Source: Chryseobacterium indologenes
GTDB lineage: Bacteria; Bacteroidota; Bacteroidia; Flavobacteriales; Weeksellaceae
Assembly (NCBI GenBank): GCA_002439165.1
Contig: DJTE01000011.1
Location: forward strand, 112,348 to 176,347
Reading direction: 5' to 3'
Length of the DNA: 64,000 nt
In this document: positions 42,930 through 50,391 of the stretch, piece after piece
Numbering within the stretch: the first letter of the stretch is position 1
How the letters are laid out: the number at the start of each line of letters is the position of its first letter
Translations under genes and position numbers: made by a program
Notes under the pieces: model-generated
Databases searched by the model: none
What the model was told of the DNA's origin: nothing
Seen by the model: the letters and a program-made list of their open reading frames with translations, nothing else

Positions 42930-44810
42930 TCATTCCCTGCTCTGCAGCAATTCCAATGCCTTCATCATATCAATTCCCCTTCCCAAAACAGGTTTAAACA
43001 AATCTCCTTTTTCCCTGATTCTGTCCGGTGCATTATGAATATTGAAATCAGCAGGTTTTAATCCCAGTTTCAGTTCACTCCATTCCAGCGGCATAGAAAC
43101 AGATGCACCTTCTTTCGGTCTTACACTGTAAGTGCTTGCCAATGTCTGTCCGGTTCTGTTCTGCAGATAATCAAGATAAAGCTTTTTATCATCTCTTTTC
43201 TGAAGGCTTCTTTCCAGAGTCGTAATTTTTGGAAGCTTTTCATTTACCTGTTTCATCAGTATATGAGCGAAATCTTTTACCTGGTCAAAATCATATTTTC
43301 CACCCATCGGGATGTAAATATGAATTCCCGTACTTCCGGAAGTTTTACAGTATCCTTTTACCTTAACCGATTCCAGAATTTCATTCACCTGTAATGCTGT
43401 TTCGATTACCTCATCAAATGTATTTTTCTTTGAAGGATCAAGATCCAGAACAAGATAATCGGGATGTTCCAGATCCGGCAGGGAACTGTTCCACGGGTTG
43501 AGATCAATGCAACCTAAATTATTCAGGTAGGCCAGAGTTGCCTTGTCGTTGCAGTAAATGTAGTCAATAAATTTATCATTGGATTCGGAGTAAACCTGTG
43601 TCGTTTTGATCCAGTCCGGAATGCTGTCTCCGGCATCTTTCTGATAAAATCCCTGCTCTTCAATCCCGTTTGGAAACCGGTTCAGAGACAAAGGGCGGTT
43701 TTTAAGGTAGGGAAGAATATACGATGCAACAGACTGGTAATAGGCGATCACATCCCCTTTGGTAATACCGTCTTTTGGAAAATAAATCTTATCCTGATTA
43801 GTAAGCTTTACCTTATGCTTATTCAGAGTGATTTCTTTTTCAGAACTTTCGGTTTTTTTTGATGGAATTTTGGCTTTCATTGCTTTTGAATGTTTACGGT
43901 TTGAACTTACTTTATTTTCAGGATCTGCAGTTTCTGCGGGCTCTTTATCCTCCCGGAGGGCTACAAAAACAGGATGGCGGTAAATGCCGTCTTTAGTGAT
44001 CTCGGAATATTTAATTTCACAAACCAATTCTGGTTTCGTCCAGGTAACAGGCATATTCGTCTTTGGAATGGTTTCAAACGGAGCTGTTTTTATAATTAAT
44101 TTCTGAAGCTGCCCGTAAAGCTGTTTTAATAATTCATTGTTAAAACCGGTTCCTGTATGGCCACAGTATGTCAGTTGCCCATTAATCAACTTTCCTAAAA
44201 TCAATGCACCGAAACTTTCACGTGAACCTCTGGGTTCCGTAAAACCGCAGATGATGGCTTCATCCGTATTGGTGAATTTTATTTTAAGCCAGTCACTGGT
44301 TCTGTAATTTTCAATATAGCGGCTGTCCGATTTTTTGGCGATCATTCCTTCAAGCTTCATTTTTTTCATCTGCTCAAAAAAAGCAGTTCCTTTTCCGGGA
44401 ATATGATCACAGTATTTAATGATGTCTGTTTCCGTTAAAGCTTCTTTAAGCAGCTCCTTCCGCTGAAGAAGGGGAAGATCTTCCGTAGAATGTCCGTTCA
44501 GCCATAGAAGATCAAAAACCTGATAAACCAGAGCCGGATCAGGGTGGTCTCCGATCTGCTGCAACAGCTGAAAATCAGGTCTTCCTTTGTCATTATAGGC
44601 GACAATTTCGCCATCCAGAATCATCCTGTATTTCTGGGTGCTGAAGTCTTCTGCAATTTTTCCGAATTTTGACAAGAATGATATGCCGTTGCGGGAATAG
44701 AAGAGAGGGGCATCATGGCTGAGGTCTGCGATGGCTCTGTAACCGTCCCATTTTATTTCAAAGACCCATTCCTCATCATCAAATGCTTTTTCAGACGGCT
44801 TGGCAAGCAT
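42930..44810 (-). CDS. ligD: DNA ligase D, ligase and polymerase part (downstream of frameshift)
   Basis: The frame gives 626 residues from ATG 44810, but in-frame sequence homologous to LigD continues upstream to the A9 tract at 44914-44922 (SEKSFRNFNSL..., KSFIRPMLAKP). The ligase nucleotidylation motif is FEIKWDGYRA near residue 20, with Lys as the adenylation site, followed by an OB domain. The C-terminal half is a primase-polymerase domain with the metal motif VLDLDPSKK and KTSGSTGIHIYIP. Together with the adjacent phosphoesterase frame it forms one LigD with order phosphoesterase-ligase-polymerase. It joins broken DNA ends with Ku. Confidence 0.9.
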   Translation of the reverse strand: MLAKPSEKAFDDEEWVFEIKWDGYRAIADLSHDAPLFYSRNGISFLSKFGKIAEDFSTQKYRMILDGEIVAYNDKGRPDFQLLQQIGDHPDPALVYQVFDLLWLNGHSTEDLPLLQRKELLKEALTETDIIKYCDHIPGKGTAFFEQMKKMKLEGMIAKKSDSRYIENYRTSDWLKIKFTNTDEAIICGFTEPRGSRESFGALILGKLINGQLTYCGHTGTGFNNELLKQLYGQLQKLIIKTAPFETIPKTNMPVTWTKPELVCEIKYSEITKDGIYRHPVFVALREDKEPAETADPENKVSSNRKHSKAMKAKIPSKKTESSEKEITLNKHKVKLTNQDKIYFPKDGITKGDVIAYYQSVASYILPYLKNRPLSLNRFPNGIEEQGFYQKDAGDSIPDWIKTTQVYSESNDKFIDYIYCNDKATLAYLNNLGCIDLNPWNSSLPDLEHPDYLVLDLDPSKKNTFDEVIETALQVNEILESVKVKGYCKTSGSTGIHIYIPMGGKYDFDQVKDFAHILMKQVNEKLPKITTLERSLQKRDDKKLYLDYLQNRTGQTLASTYSVRPKEGASVSMPLEWSELKLGLKPADFNIHNAPDRIREKGDLFKPVLGRGIDMMKALELLQSRE

Positions 44811-44881
44811 CGGTCTGATGAAAGATTTAAGTTTCTTTTCATTCGTTAAGGAATTGAAGTTTCTGAAGCTTTTTTCTGAAG

Positions 44882-45487
44882 TTATGACTTCTTTCTTCCG
44901 CTGCTTTTCGGGCTTTTTTTTTCCTCTAAAAATTTCGTTACCAAAGATTTTGGTGAAGTGTTTTCTTCAGCATCATAAGGACTCTCTGCAAATTCATCCT
45001 TATGTTTGATCAGCAGCCAGGCGTTGTCTTCTGTGTTTTTCATTTTCACGAGGGCAAATTCGCCTTTCAGTTTTTTTCCGTGTAAAATAAACTTTAGCGA
45101 ACCGGCATGAAGTTCTTTCAGCAGTTCCTTTTCATCGGAGAGTTTCGGATTATCTTCCAGAGGTTCGTAGGTTCCGCTGTCCCAGACCTCAACCTGCCCG
45201 GCCCCGTAATTACCTTCCGGAATATTGCCTTCAAAATCTTTGTAATCATAGGGATGGTCCTCCACCATCATCGCAAGACGTTTGTCTTTCGGGTCGAGCG
45301 AAGGTCCTTTAGGAACAGCCCAGCTTTTCAGTACGCCTTCCATTTCAAGTCTGAAATCATAATGAAGGCGCGTTGCGGCATGTCTCTGAATCACAAAAAT
45401 AAGTTTTTCCTTGCTTTTTTTTGTTTTTCCCTTCGGTTCGCTGGTTTCGTCGAACTTTCTTTTGTTGTGATAATCTTTAAGAGCCAT
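44882..45487 (-). CDS. ligD: DNA ligase D, 3'-phosphoesterase part (upstream of frameshift)
   Basis: A 201-residue frame. RHAATRLHYDFRLEMEGVLKSWAVPKG near residues 35-61 and VEDHPYDYKDFEGNIPEGNYGAG near 85-107 carry the His, Asp and Tyr of the LigD 3'-phosphoesterase, which trims 3' ends before ligation. It starts with a TGATG overlap on the ku stop. Its last ten codons after the A9 tract do not belong to LigD; a -1 shift at the tract rejoins it to the ligase frame, giving about 852 residues in total. Confidence 0.9.
   Translation of the reverse strand: MALKDYHNKRKFDETSEPKGKTKKSKEKLIFVIQRHAATRLHYDFRLEMEGVLKSWAVPKGPSLDPKDKRLAMMVEDHPYDYKDFEGNIPEGNYGAGQVEVWDSGTYEPLEDNPKLSDEKELLKELHAGSLKFILHGKKLKGEFALVKMKNTEDNAWLLIKHKDEFAESPYDAEENTSPKSLVTKFLEEKKSPKSSGRKKS
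44914..44922 (-). other. ligD: A9 slippery tract splitting ligD
   Basis: On the minus strand, nine A follow GAGG and precede GCCCG. The upstream frame reads GAA AAA AAA AGC and stops 30 bases later. Re-reading one A (-1), or adding one A by polymerase slippage, gives AAG CCC GAA and the ligase frame without a stop. A one-base deletion or an assembly error would look the same. Confidence 0.85.
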
Positions 45488-46272
45488 CAGGATGCGGATT
45501 TGGATTTAGAATGCTGTAAACTGGCCTTCAACTGGGCCATCAGGTCAATCACCTTACCTTCTTTGACTGGTTCGGTTTTCGGAGCTTTTATATTTTTGCC
45601 TTTTGCTTTCTGTTTAATGATCTTCATCAGTTCATCAGAATAGGTGTCCTTATACATTTGAGGATCAAAGTCCTGTGAAAGCTGTTTGATAAGGCTTACG
45701 GCCATTTTCAGCTCGGCAGGCTTGGGGGCTTTTTTTGCGGGCATTTTCAGGTCTGCATAATCCCTGATCTCCTGATCGAATCTCAGACGGTTCAGAACAA
45801 GAATGTCATCATTATACGGACGGATCAGCCCGATGGCTTCACTTTCACGGAGCACAAATGTTCCGATGCCGGCCATTCCGGTTTCCTCAAGGGCTTTCAG
45901 CAGCAGTCTGTAAGCGTTTTCACCGTTTTTCTGTGGCTCCAGATAGTATGGGGTTTCAAAATAAACACTGTCTACCTCATCTTCCTTTACAAACTGGTCT
46001 ATGGAAAGTATCTTTGTTTTTTCCGGGCTTGCAGCCGCGTAGTCTTCATCGTCCAGAACGATGTATTTATCATCCATGAGATAACCTTTTACAATGTTTT
46101 CCCATTTAACTTCTTTTCCCGTGCTTTCGTTTACTCTTTTGAATTTGATGTTAGAAAAGTCAGATCTGTCGAGCATATCGAGGTCCAGTTTGCTGGTTTC
46201 GGTGGCAGAGTAAATTTTAACGGGAATATTTACTAAACCGAAGCCAATGGCGCCATTCCAAATTGCTTTCAT
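45487..46272 (-). CDS. ku: Ku DNA end-binding protein
   Basis: A 261-residue protein starting MKAIWNGAIGFGLVNIPVKIYSATE, the signature opening of bacterial Ku. The Ku core continues with VDSVYFETPYYLEP and YRLLLKALEETGMAGIGTFVLRESE near 100-150, and a Lys-rich tail follows. As a homodimer it threads onto DNA ends and recruits LigD for non-homologous end joining. Its stop overlaps the ligD start by one base (TGATG), so the proteins are made together. Confidence 0.97.
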   Translation of the reverse strand: MKAIWNGAIGFGLVNIPVKIYSATETSKLDLDMLDRSDFSNIKFKRVNESTGKEVKWENIVKGYLMDDKYIVLDDEDYAAASPEKTKILSIDQFVKEDEVDSVYFETPYYLEPQKNGENAYRLLLKALEETGMAGIGTFVLRESEAIGLIRPYNDDILVLNRLRFDQEIRDYADLKMPAKKAPKPAELKMAVSLIKQLSQDFDPQMYKDTYSDELMKIIKQKAKGKNIKAPKTEPVKEGKVIDLMAQLKASLQHSKSKSAS

Positions 46273-46344
46273 TGTCCTACGTTTTTAAAAATCAATCAAT
46301 TAACATGCCGATAAAAGCACATGTGGTACATTTTATGTCCTTTA

Positions 46345-46388
46345 TTGCCAAATGACAATGGCTTTTACAGCCGGTTTTTCTACCTTTA
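46345..46388 (+). promoter_or_regulatory. Operator and -7 box of the Crp-family regulator
   Basis: TTGCCAAATGACAATGGC at 46345-46362 is a dyad (TGCCA/TGGCA). TACCTTTA, close to TAnnTTTG, begins exactly 36 bases from the operator start. No -33 TTG is present; the operator covers that place. An identical site with identical spacing precedes purA. Confidence 0.7.
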
Positions 46389-46414
46389 AATTTCCAAAGA
46401 ACTGTTTTCAAAAT

Positions 46415-46984
46415 ATGGAAGAACTGTTGAATTACATCCGGAAATTCGGAATACTGAACGAAAGAGAAGAGGAACTGATTGTTAAAGGACTTCAGGAAAC
46501 GGTCATTCAGAAAGGCGATGTTTTTGTAGAAGCCGGAAAAGTAAGCCGTAAAATCGCCTTTGTAAAGGAAGGGGTATTCCGTTCTTTGTATTATAATAAA
46601 CAGGGCGACGATTTTACCCGCTTTTTCATTTATGAAGGCCGGTTTATCGGAGATTTTCACGGATTTGCCGATCAGGTTCCGTCCAATGAATACATTGAAG
46701 CCATTACCGATGCCGTTCTGATGGAAATAGATTTTGATCATTTTAAAATGCTGGAAAATAAAATTTCAGCCTGGCCGGTTCTTTTTTCAAAGCTTCATGC
46801 CTTTGTTGCCGAAAATAAGCTTAAAGTAGCCAGTACCATGCTCAATCTGGATGCCAGATCACGGTATATCCATTTTCTGGAACATTATCCGGGACTGGCC
46901 AACAGGGTTCCCCAATCCATGCTGGCTTCCTATCTTGGTATTACACCTTCCTCACTGAGCAGAATAAGAAGACATATTCTTTAA
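46415..46984 (+). CDS. Crp/Fnr-family transcriptional regulator
   Basis: A 189-residue protein from ATG 46415 (MEELLNYIRKFG), chosen because the longer frame from 46352 would start inside the operator. Residues about 20-120 form a cyclic-nucleotide-binding-like barrel (VIQKGDVFVEAGKVSRKIAFVKEGVFR). The C-terminal helix-turn-helix is SMLASYLGITPSSLSRIRRHIL. The ligand residues of E. coli Crp are not evident. The twin operator upstream of this gene and of purA makes autoregulation and control of purA likely. Confidence 0.9.
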   Translation: MEELLNYIRKFGILNEREEELIVKGLQETVIQKGDVFVEAGKVSRKIAFVKEGVFRSLYYNKQGDDFTRFFIYEGRFIGDFHGFADQVPSNEYIEAITDAVLMEIDFDHFKMLENKISAWPVLFSKLHAFVAENKLKVASTMLNLDARSRYIHFLEHYPGLANRVPQSMLASYLGITPSSLSRIRRHIL

Positions 46985-47024
46985 TTTCCGTATAAAAGCC
47001 AGCGATCATCTATAACAGAAACTC

Positions 47025-47052
47025 GTAGCTTCCATCCTCCATCTTCCTTCTT
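47025..47052. repeat. Dispersed polypyrimidine repeat, copy 3
   Basis: GTAGCTTCCATCCTCC followed by ATCTTCC, related to the tracts at 33636 and 36141. It lies just before the purA operator. Confidence 0.4.
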
Positions 47053-47065
47053 AAAAAATCCTTTT

Positions 47066-47109
47066 TTGCCAAATGACAATGGCAGCCTTTTCTAACGGTC
47101 ATAGCTTTG
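47066..47109 (+). promoter_or_regulatory. Operator and -7 box of purA
   Basis: The same 18-bp dyad TTGCCAAATGACAATGGC lies at 47066-47083 and TAGCTTTG, a full TAnnTTTG box, begins 36 bases from its start, at 47102. The operator is centred about 31 bases upstream of the -7 box centre, a place fit for class II activation. Confidence 0.72.
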
Positions 47110-47128
47110 TTCCATAAAATTTTAAAAT

Positions 47129-48397
47129 ATGGATATTGTATTAGGATTGCAGTGGGGAGATGAAGGAAAAGGAAAGTTCATAGACCTCATCAGCGAAAAT
47201 TACGACATTACAGCTCGTTTTAACGGCGGAGCGAATGCCGGGCACAGTATTGAGCGGAACGGCAAAAGAATCACCCTTAAATCAATCCCTTCCGGAATTT
47301 TTATGAAAGGTGTTCAGAACGTCATCGGAACCGGAGTCGTTCTGGATCCGGTAAGTCTGAAAAAGGAGATCCTGAATCTGCAGTTGTTTGATGAAAGTAT
47401 TCAGCCGGAAAACAATCTGGTTATTTCCCGGAAAGCTCATTTCGTACTTCCAACCCATAAACTTCTGGATGTTTTTATGGAGGGGAATCCGGATTATACC
47501 ACGATAGGAACTACCAGAAACGGCATTGCACAGGCATATTCCAATAAGATTTTAAGACAGAATCTGAGAGTGGAAGATATGCATTCCCCGGATTTTAAAA
47601 GCAGAACAGAGCAGATTCTGAAAAGAGATTACCGGTTTCTGGCCGGAGGAGATATGGTTTTGCCTTCCCTTGATGAGATCAGCAGTGAATTTTTTGAAGC
47701 CGTGGATTTTCTGAAAAAATTCAGATGTACAGATACGGAAATCTATTTGAATCATGCTTTATCTGACGGTAAAAAGATCCTTGCGGAAGGTTCCCAGGCT
47801 GTAATGCTGGATATTGATCATGGAACTTATCCTCACGTTACCTCTTCTTCCACTACGGCAGCAGGAGCATGCAGCGGATTAGGTGTTTCACCGAAAAAAA
47901 CAGGTGAGATCTATGGTATTGCCAAAGCCTATTGTACAAGAGTAGGTAATGGCGTATTTCCGACGGAGATCTTTAATGAAGAAGGTGAAAAGATAAGAAC
48001 GGTTGGTCATGAATTCGGATCCAATACCGGACGCCCGAGAAGGATTGGCTGGCTGGATCTGCCTGCTCTGAAATATGCGGTGATGGTAAGTGGAGTTACC
48101 CAACTGGTTCTGACGAAAGCAGATGTTCTGAGCGGAATGAAGTCGGTCGCCGTCTGTACCCATTACGAACTGGAAGACGGAACTATGGAATCTGTGTCAG
48201 GCAGACTTTCTGAAAATATAAAACCTATCCTTAGATGGCTGAAAGGCTGGGATGCAGATGTTACGGCAATAAAAAGCGCTTCAGATTTACCGGATGAATT
48301 AAAAGACTTTATTTCCTTCCTGGAAAGTGAACTGAAAATCCCCGTGGCCTATCTTTCCACCGGTCCGGGGAGAGAGGAGATTTTGAAGATGAATTAA
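47129..48397 (+). CDS. purA: Adenylosuccinate synthetase
   Basis: A 422-residue enzyme with GLQWGDEGKGK at residues 6-16 (phosphate loop) and FNGGANAGHSI near 31-41 holding the catalytic His. GEGSQAVMLDIDHGTYPHVTSS-type sequence and TGRPRRIGWLDLPAL confirm the family. It makes adenylosuccinate from IMP and aspartate with GTP, the committed step to AMP. Its promoter carries the same operator as the preceding Crp-family gene. The protein might be a second purA, since the synthetase and a dedicated regulator are unusual partners; this cannot be judged from the window. Confidence 0.95.
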   Translation: MDIVLGLQWGDEGKGKFIDLISENYDITARFNGGANAGHSIERNGKRITLKSIPSGIFMKGVQNVIGTGVVLDPVSLKKEILNLQLFDESIQPENNLVISRKAHFVLPTHKLLDVFMEGNPDYTTIGTTRNGIAQAYSNKILRQNLRVEDMHSPDFKSRTEQILKRDYRFLAGGDMVLPSLDEISSEFFEAVDFLKKFRCTDTEIYLNHALSDGKKILAEGSQAVMLDIDHGTYPHVTSSSTTAAGACSGLGVSPKKTGEIYGIAKAYCTRVGNGVFPTEIFNEEGEKIRTVGHEFGSNTGRPRRIGWLDLPALKYAVMVSGVTQLVLTKADVLSGMKSVAVCTHYELEDGTMESVSGRLSENIKPILRWLKGWDADVTAIKSASDLPDELKDFISFLESELKIPVAYLSTGPGREEILKMN

Positions 48398-48405
48398 ATA
48401 TAAAA

Positions 48406-48432
48406 AAAGCGGGGCAATAATTACCCCGCTTT
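48406..48432. terminator. Bidirectional terminator between purA and aspS
   Basis: AAAGCGGGG pairs with CCCCGCTTT around nine bases, with A and T runs on the flanks. Both convergent genes end within a few bases of it. Confidence 0.85.
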
Positions 48433-48436
48433 AAAT

Positions 48437-50191
48437 TTATGCTTTTAAATTCAACTGAATTTCCAGTTCATCCAGCTGCGCTTCTGCAATGGAAGCCGGA
48501 GCATCAATCATCACATCACGTCCTGAATTGTTCTTAGGGAATGCAATATAATCTCTGATCACCTCATTTCCGTCGAGGATCGCCACTAAACGGTCAAATC
48601 CGAATGCTAAACCACCGTGAGGCGGTGCTCCATATTTGAAGGCATTCATCAGGAATCCGAACTGTGCTTCCGCTTCCTCTTTGGTGAATCCTAGAAGATC
48701 AAACATCTTAGACTGAAGATCCTTATCAAATATTCTGATAGAACCGCCTCCGATCTCGTTTCCGTTAAGAACCATATCATAAGCGTTGGCTCTTACTTTA
48801 CCGGGATCTGTCTCAATCAGATGAATGTCCTCAGGCTTGGGAGAAGTGAAAGGGTGGTGCATTGCATGGTATCTTCCGGTTTCCTCATCCCATTCAAGAA
48901 GCGGGAAATCAACGACCCAAAGCGGAGCGAATTCATTTCCTTTTCTCAGTCCCAAACGGTTTCCAAGCTCCATTCTTAAAGCGGAAAGCTGGGCTCTTAC
49001 TTTATTTTCATTTCCGGAAAGAATCAGCATTAAGTCTCCTTCTTTTGCTCCGAATTTTTCAATGATTTTTGATAAATCGTCTTCGTTGTAGAATTTATTG
49101 ACCGATGAAGTCTTCACTCCGTCATTCTGGAATTTCACCCAGACCATTCCTGAAGCGCCGATCTGCGGACGTTTTACCCAGTCAACCAACTCATCGATCT
49201 GTTTTCTAGTGTATTCTGCACATCCTTCTACATTGATTCCTACTACAAGTTCAGCTTCATCAAATATTTTAAAATCTTTTCCTTTTACCAGTTCGTTCAG
49301 TTCTGTGAATTCCATTCCGAAACGGATGTCCGGTTTGTCGTTTCCGTACTTTCTCATCGCATCGGCGAAAGTCATTCTCGGGAAATCTCCGAATTCTTTT
49401 CCGGTAATATCTTTTAAAAGGGTTTTCGTCATTCCTTCAAAAACATTCATTACATCTTCCTGCTCTACGAAAGCCATTTCGCAGTCGATCTGTGTAAATT
49501 CCGGCTGTCTGTCCGCTCTTAGATCCTCATCACGGAAACATTTCACGATCTGGAAATATTTATCCATACCGCCTACCATCAGAAGCTGTTTGAACGTCTG
49601 CGGAGATTGCGGAAGAGCATAAAACTGTCCCGGGTTCATTCTGCTCGGTACCACAAAGTCTCTCGCTCCTTCCGGAGTGGATTTGATCAGTACCGGGGTT
49701 TCCACCTCGATGAAGCCTTCGTCTGAAAGGTAATTTCTAACCTTCTGAGCCATTTTGTGACGGAAGATCAGTTTGTCTCTTACCGGTGCTCTTCTGATAT
49801 CCAGGTAACGGTATTTCATTCTCAGTTCCTCACCGCCGTCCGTTTCATCTTCAATCGTGAATGGAGGAAGCTGGGAGTCATTAAGGATGGAGAGTTTTTC
49901 AACTAAAATCTCAATTTCTCCTGTCGGAATATTAGGATTTTTGCTTACTCTTTCAATTACTTTTCCGGTAACCTGAATCACAAATTCACGGCCTAATTTT
50001 TTAGCCTCTTCCATCAGCTGTGCAGAAGAACGTTCCTGGTCGAAAACCAGCTGGGTAATTCCGTAACGATCCCGGAGATCTATCCAAATCATAAATCCTT
50101 TATCACGGATAGTCTGTACCCATCCAGAAAGTGTAACTTCTTCATTTAGATTTTTCAGAGATAATTCTCCGTTGGTGTGTGATCGAAACAT
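48437..50191 (-). CDS. aspS: Aspartyl-tRNA synthetase
   Basis: A 584-residue class II synthetase from ATG 50191 ([26 protein letters not shown]); a start at 50212 would add seven residues not usual in AspS. The N-terminal OB anticodon-binding domain is followed by motif 2 ([20 protein letters not shown]) and by motif 3 ([14 protein letters not shown]) near the C-terminus, with a GAD insert between. It charges tRNA-Asp. A -7 box is at 50274-50281. Confidence 0.97.
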   Translation of the reverse strand: MFRSHTNGELSLKNLNEEVTLSGWVQTIRDKGFMIWIDLRDRYGITQLVFDQERSSAQLMEEAKKLGREFVIQVTGKVIERVSKNPNIPTGEIEILVEKLSILNDSQLPPFTIEDETDGGEELRMKYRYLDIRRAPVRDKLIFRHKMAQKVRNYLSDEGFIEVETPVLIKSTPEGARDFVVPSRMNPGQFYALPQSPQTFKQLLMVGGMDKYFQIVKCFRDEDLRADRQPEFTQIDCEMAFVEQEDVMNVFEGMTKTLLKDITGKEFGDFPRMTFADAMRKYGNDKPDIRFGMEFTELNELVKGKDFKIFDEAELVVGINVEGCAEYTRKQIDELVDWVKRPQIGASGMVWVKFQNDGVKTSSVNKFYNEDDLSKIIEKFGAKEGDLMLILSGNENKVRAQLSALRMELGNRLGLRKGNEFAPLWVVDFPLLEWDEETGRYHAMHHPFTSPKPEDIHLIETDPGKVRANAYDMVLNGNEIGGGSIRIFDKDLQSKMFDLLGFTKEEAEAQFGFLMNAFKYGAPPHGGLAFGFDRLVAILDGNEVIRDYIAFPKNNSGRDVMIDAPASIAEAQLDELEIQLNLKA

Positions 50192-50273
50192 AATTATTTG
50201 TTTAAAGTTCAATGATTAAGATTCAAAGTCCGGTTTTTTTCAGAGTTCTGTAATCGGACTTGAATTCAGGGTG

Positions 50274-50281
50274 CAAAGATA
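50274..50281 (-). promoter_or_regulatory. Promoter of aspS
   Basis: On the minus strand this is TATCTTTG, a full TAnnTTTG box, with a TTG 22 bases further upstream (50304-50306), close to the consensus -33 spacing. Confidence 0.55.
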
Positions 50282-50305
50282 GGATTTTTGAAAGTTTTAT
50301 AAACA

Positions 50306-50331
50306 AAAAAACTCCCTTTCGGAAGTTTTTT
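50306..50331 (-). terminator. Terminator of the S41 protease gene
   Basis: On the minus strand AAAAAACTTCC pairs with GGGAGTTTTTT (one G-T) around GAAA, 61 bases after the stop of the protease gene. Confidence 0.7.
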
Positions 50332-50391
50332 GAATTTGTTTGTGGTAAAAGGATGCATGCCGCCTCAAAACCGGTCCCGGGAATTTCAAGA

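Noticed and set aside
45107..45643. 178-codon plus-strand frame opposite ku and ligD
   Set aside because: It is antisense to conserved repair genes and shows no recognisable family or initiation signal.
48825..49622. Plus-strand frames opposite aspS
   Set aside because: Long shadow frames from Ser/Pro-rich antisense reading of a conserved synthetase gene.
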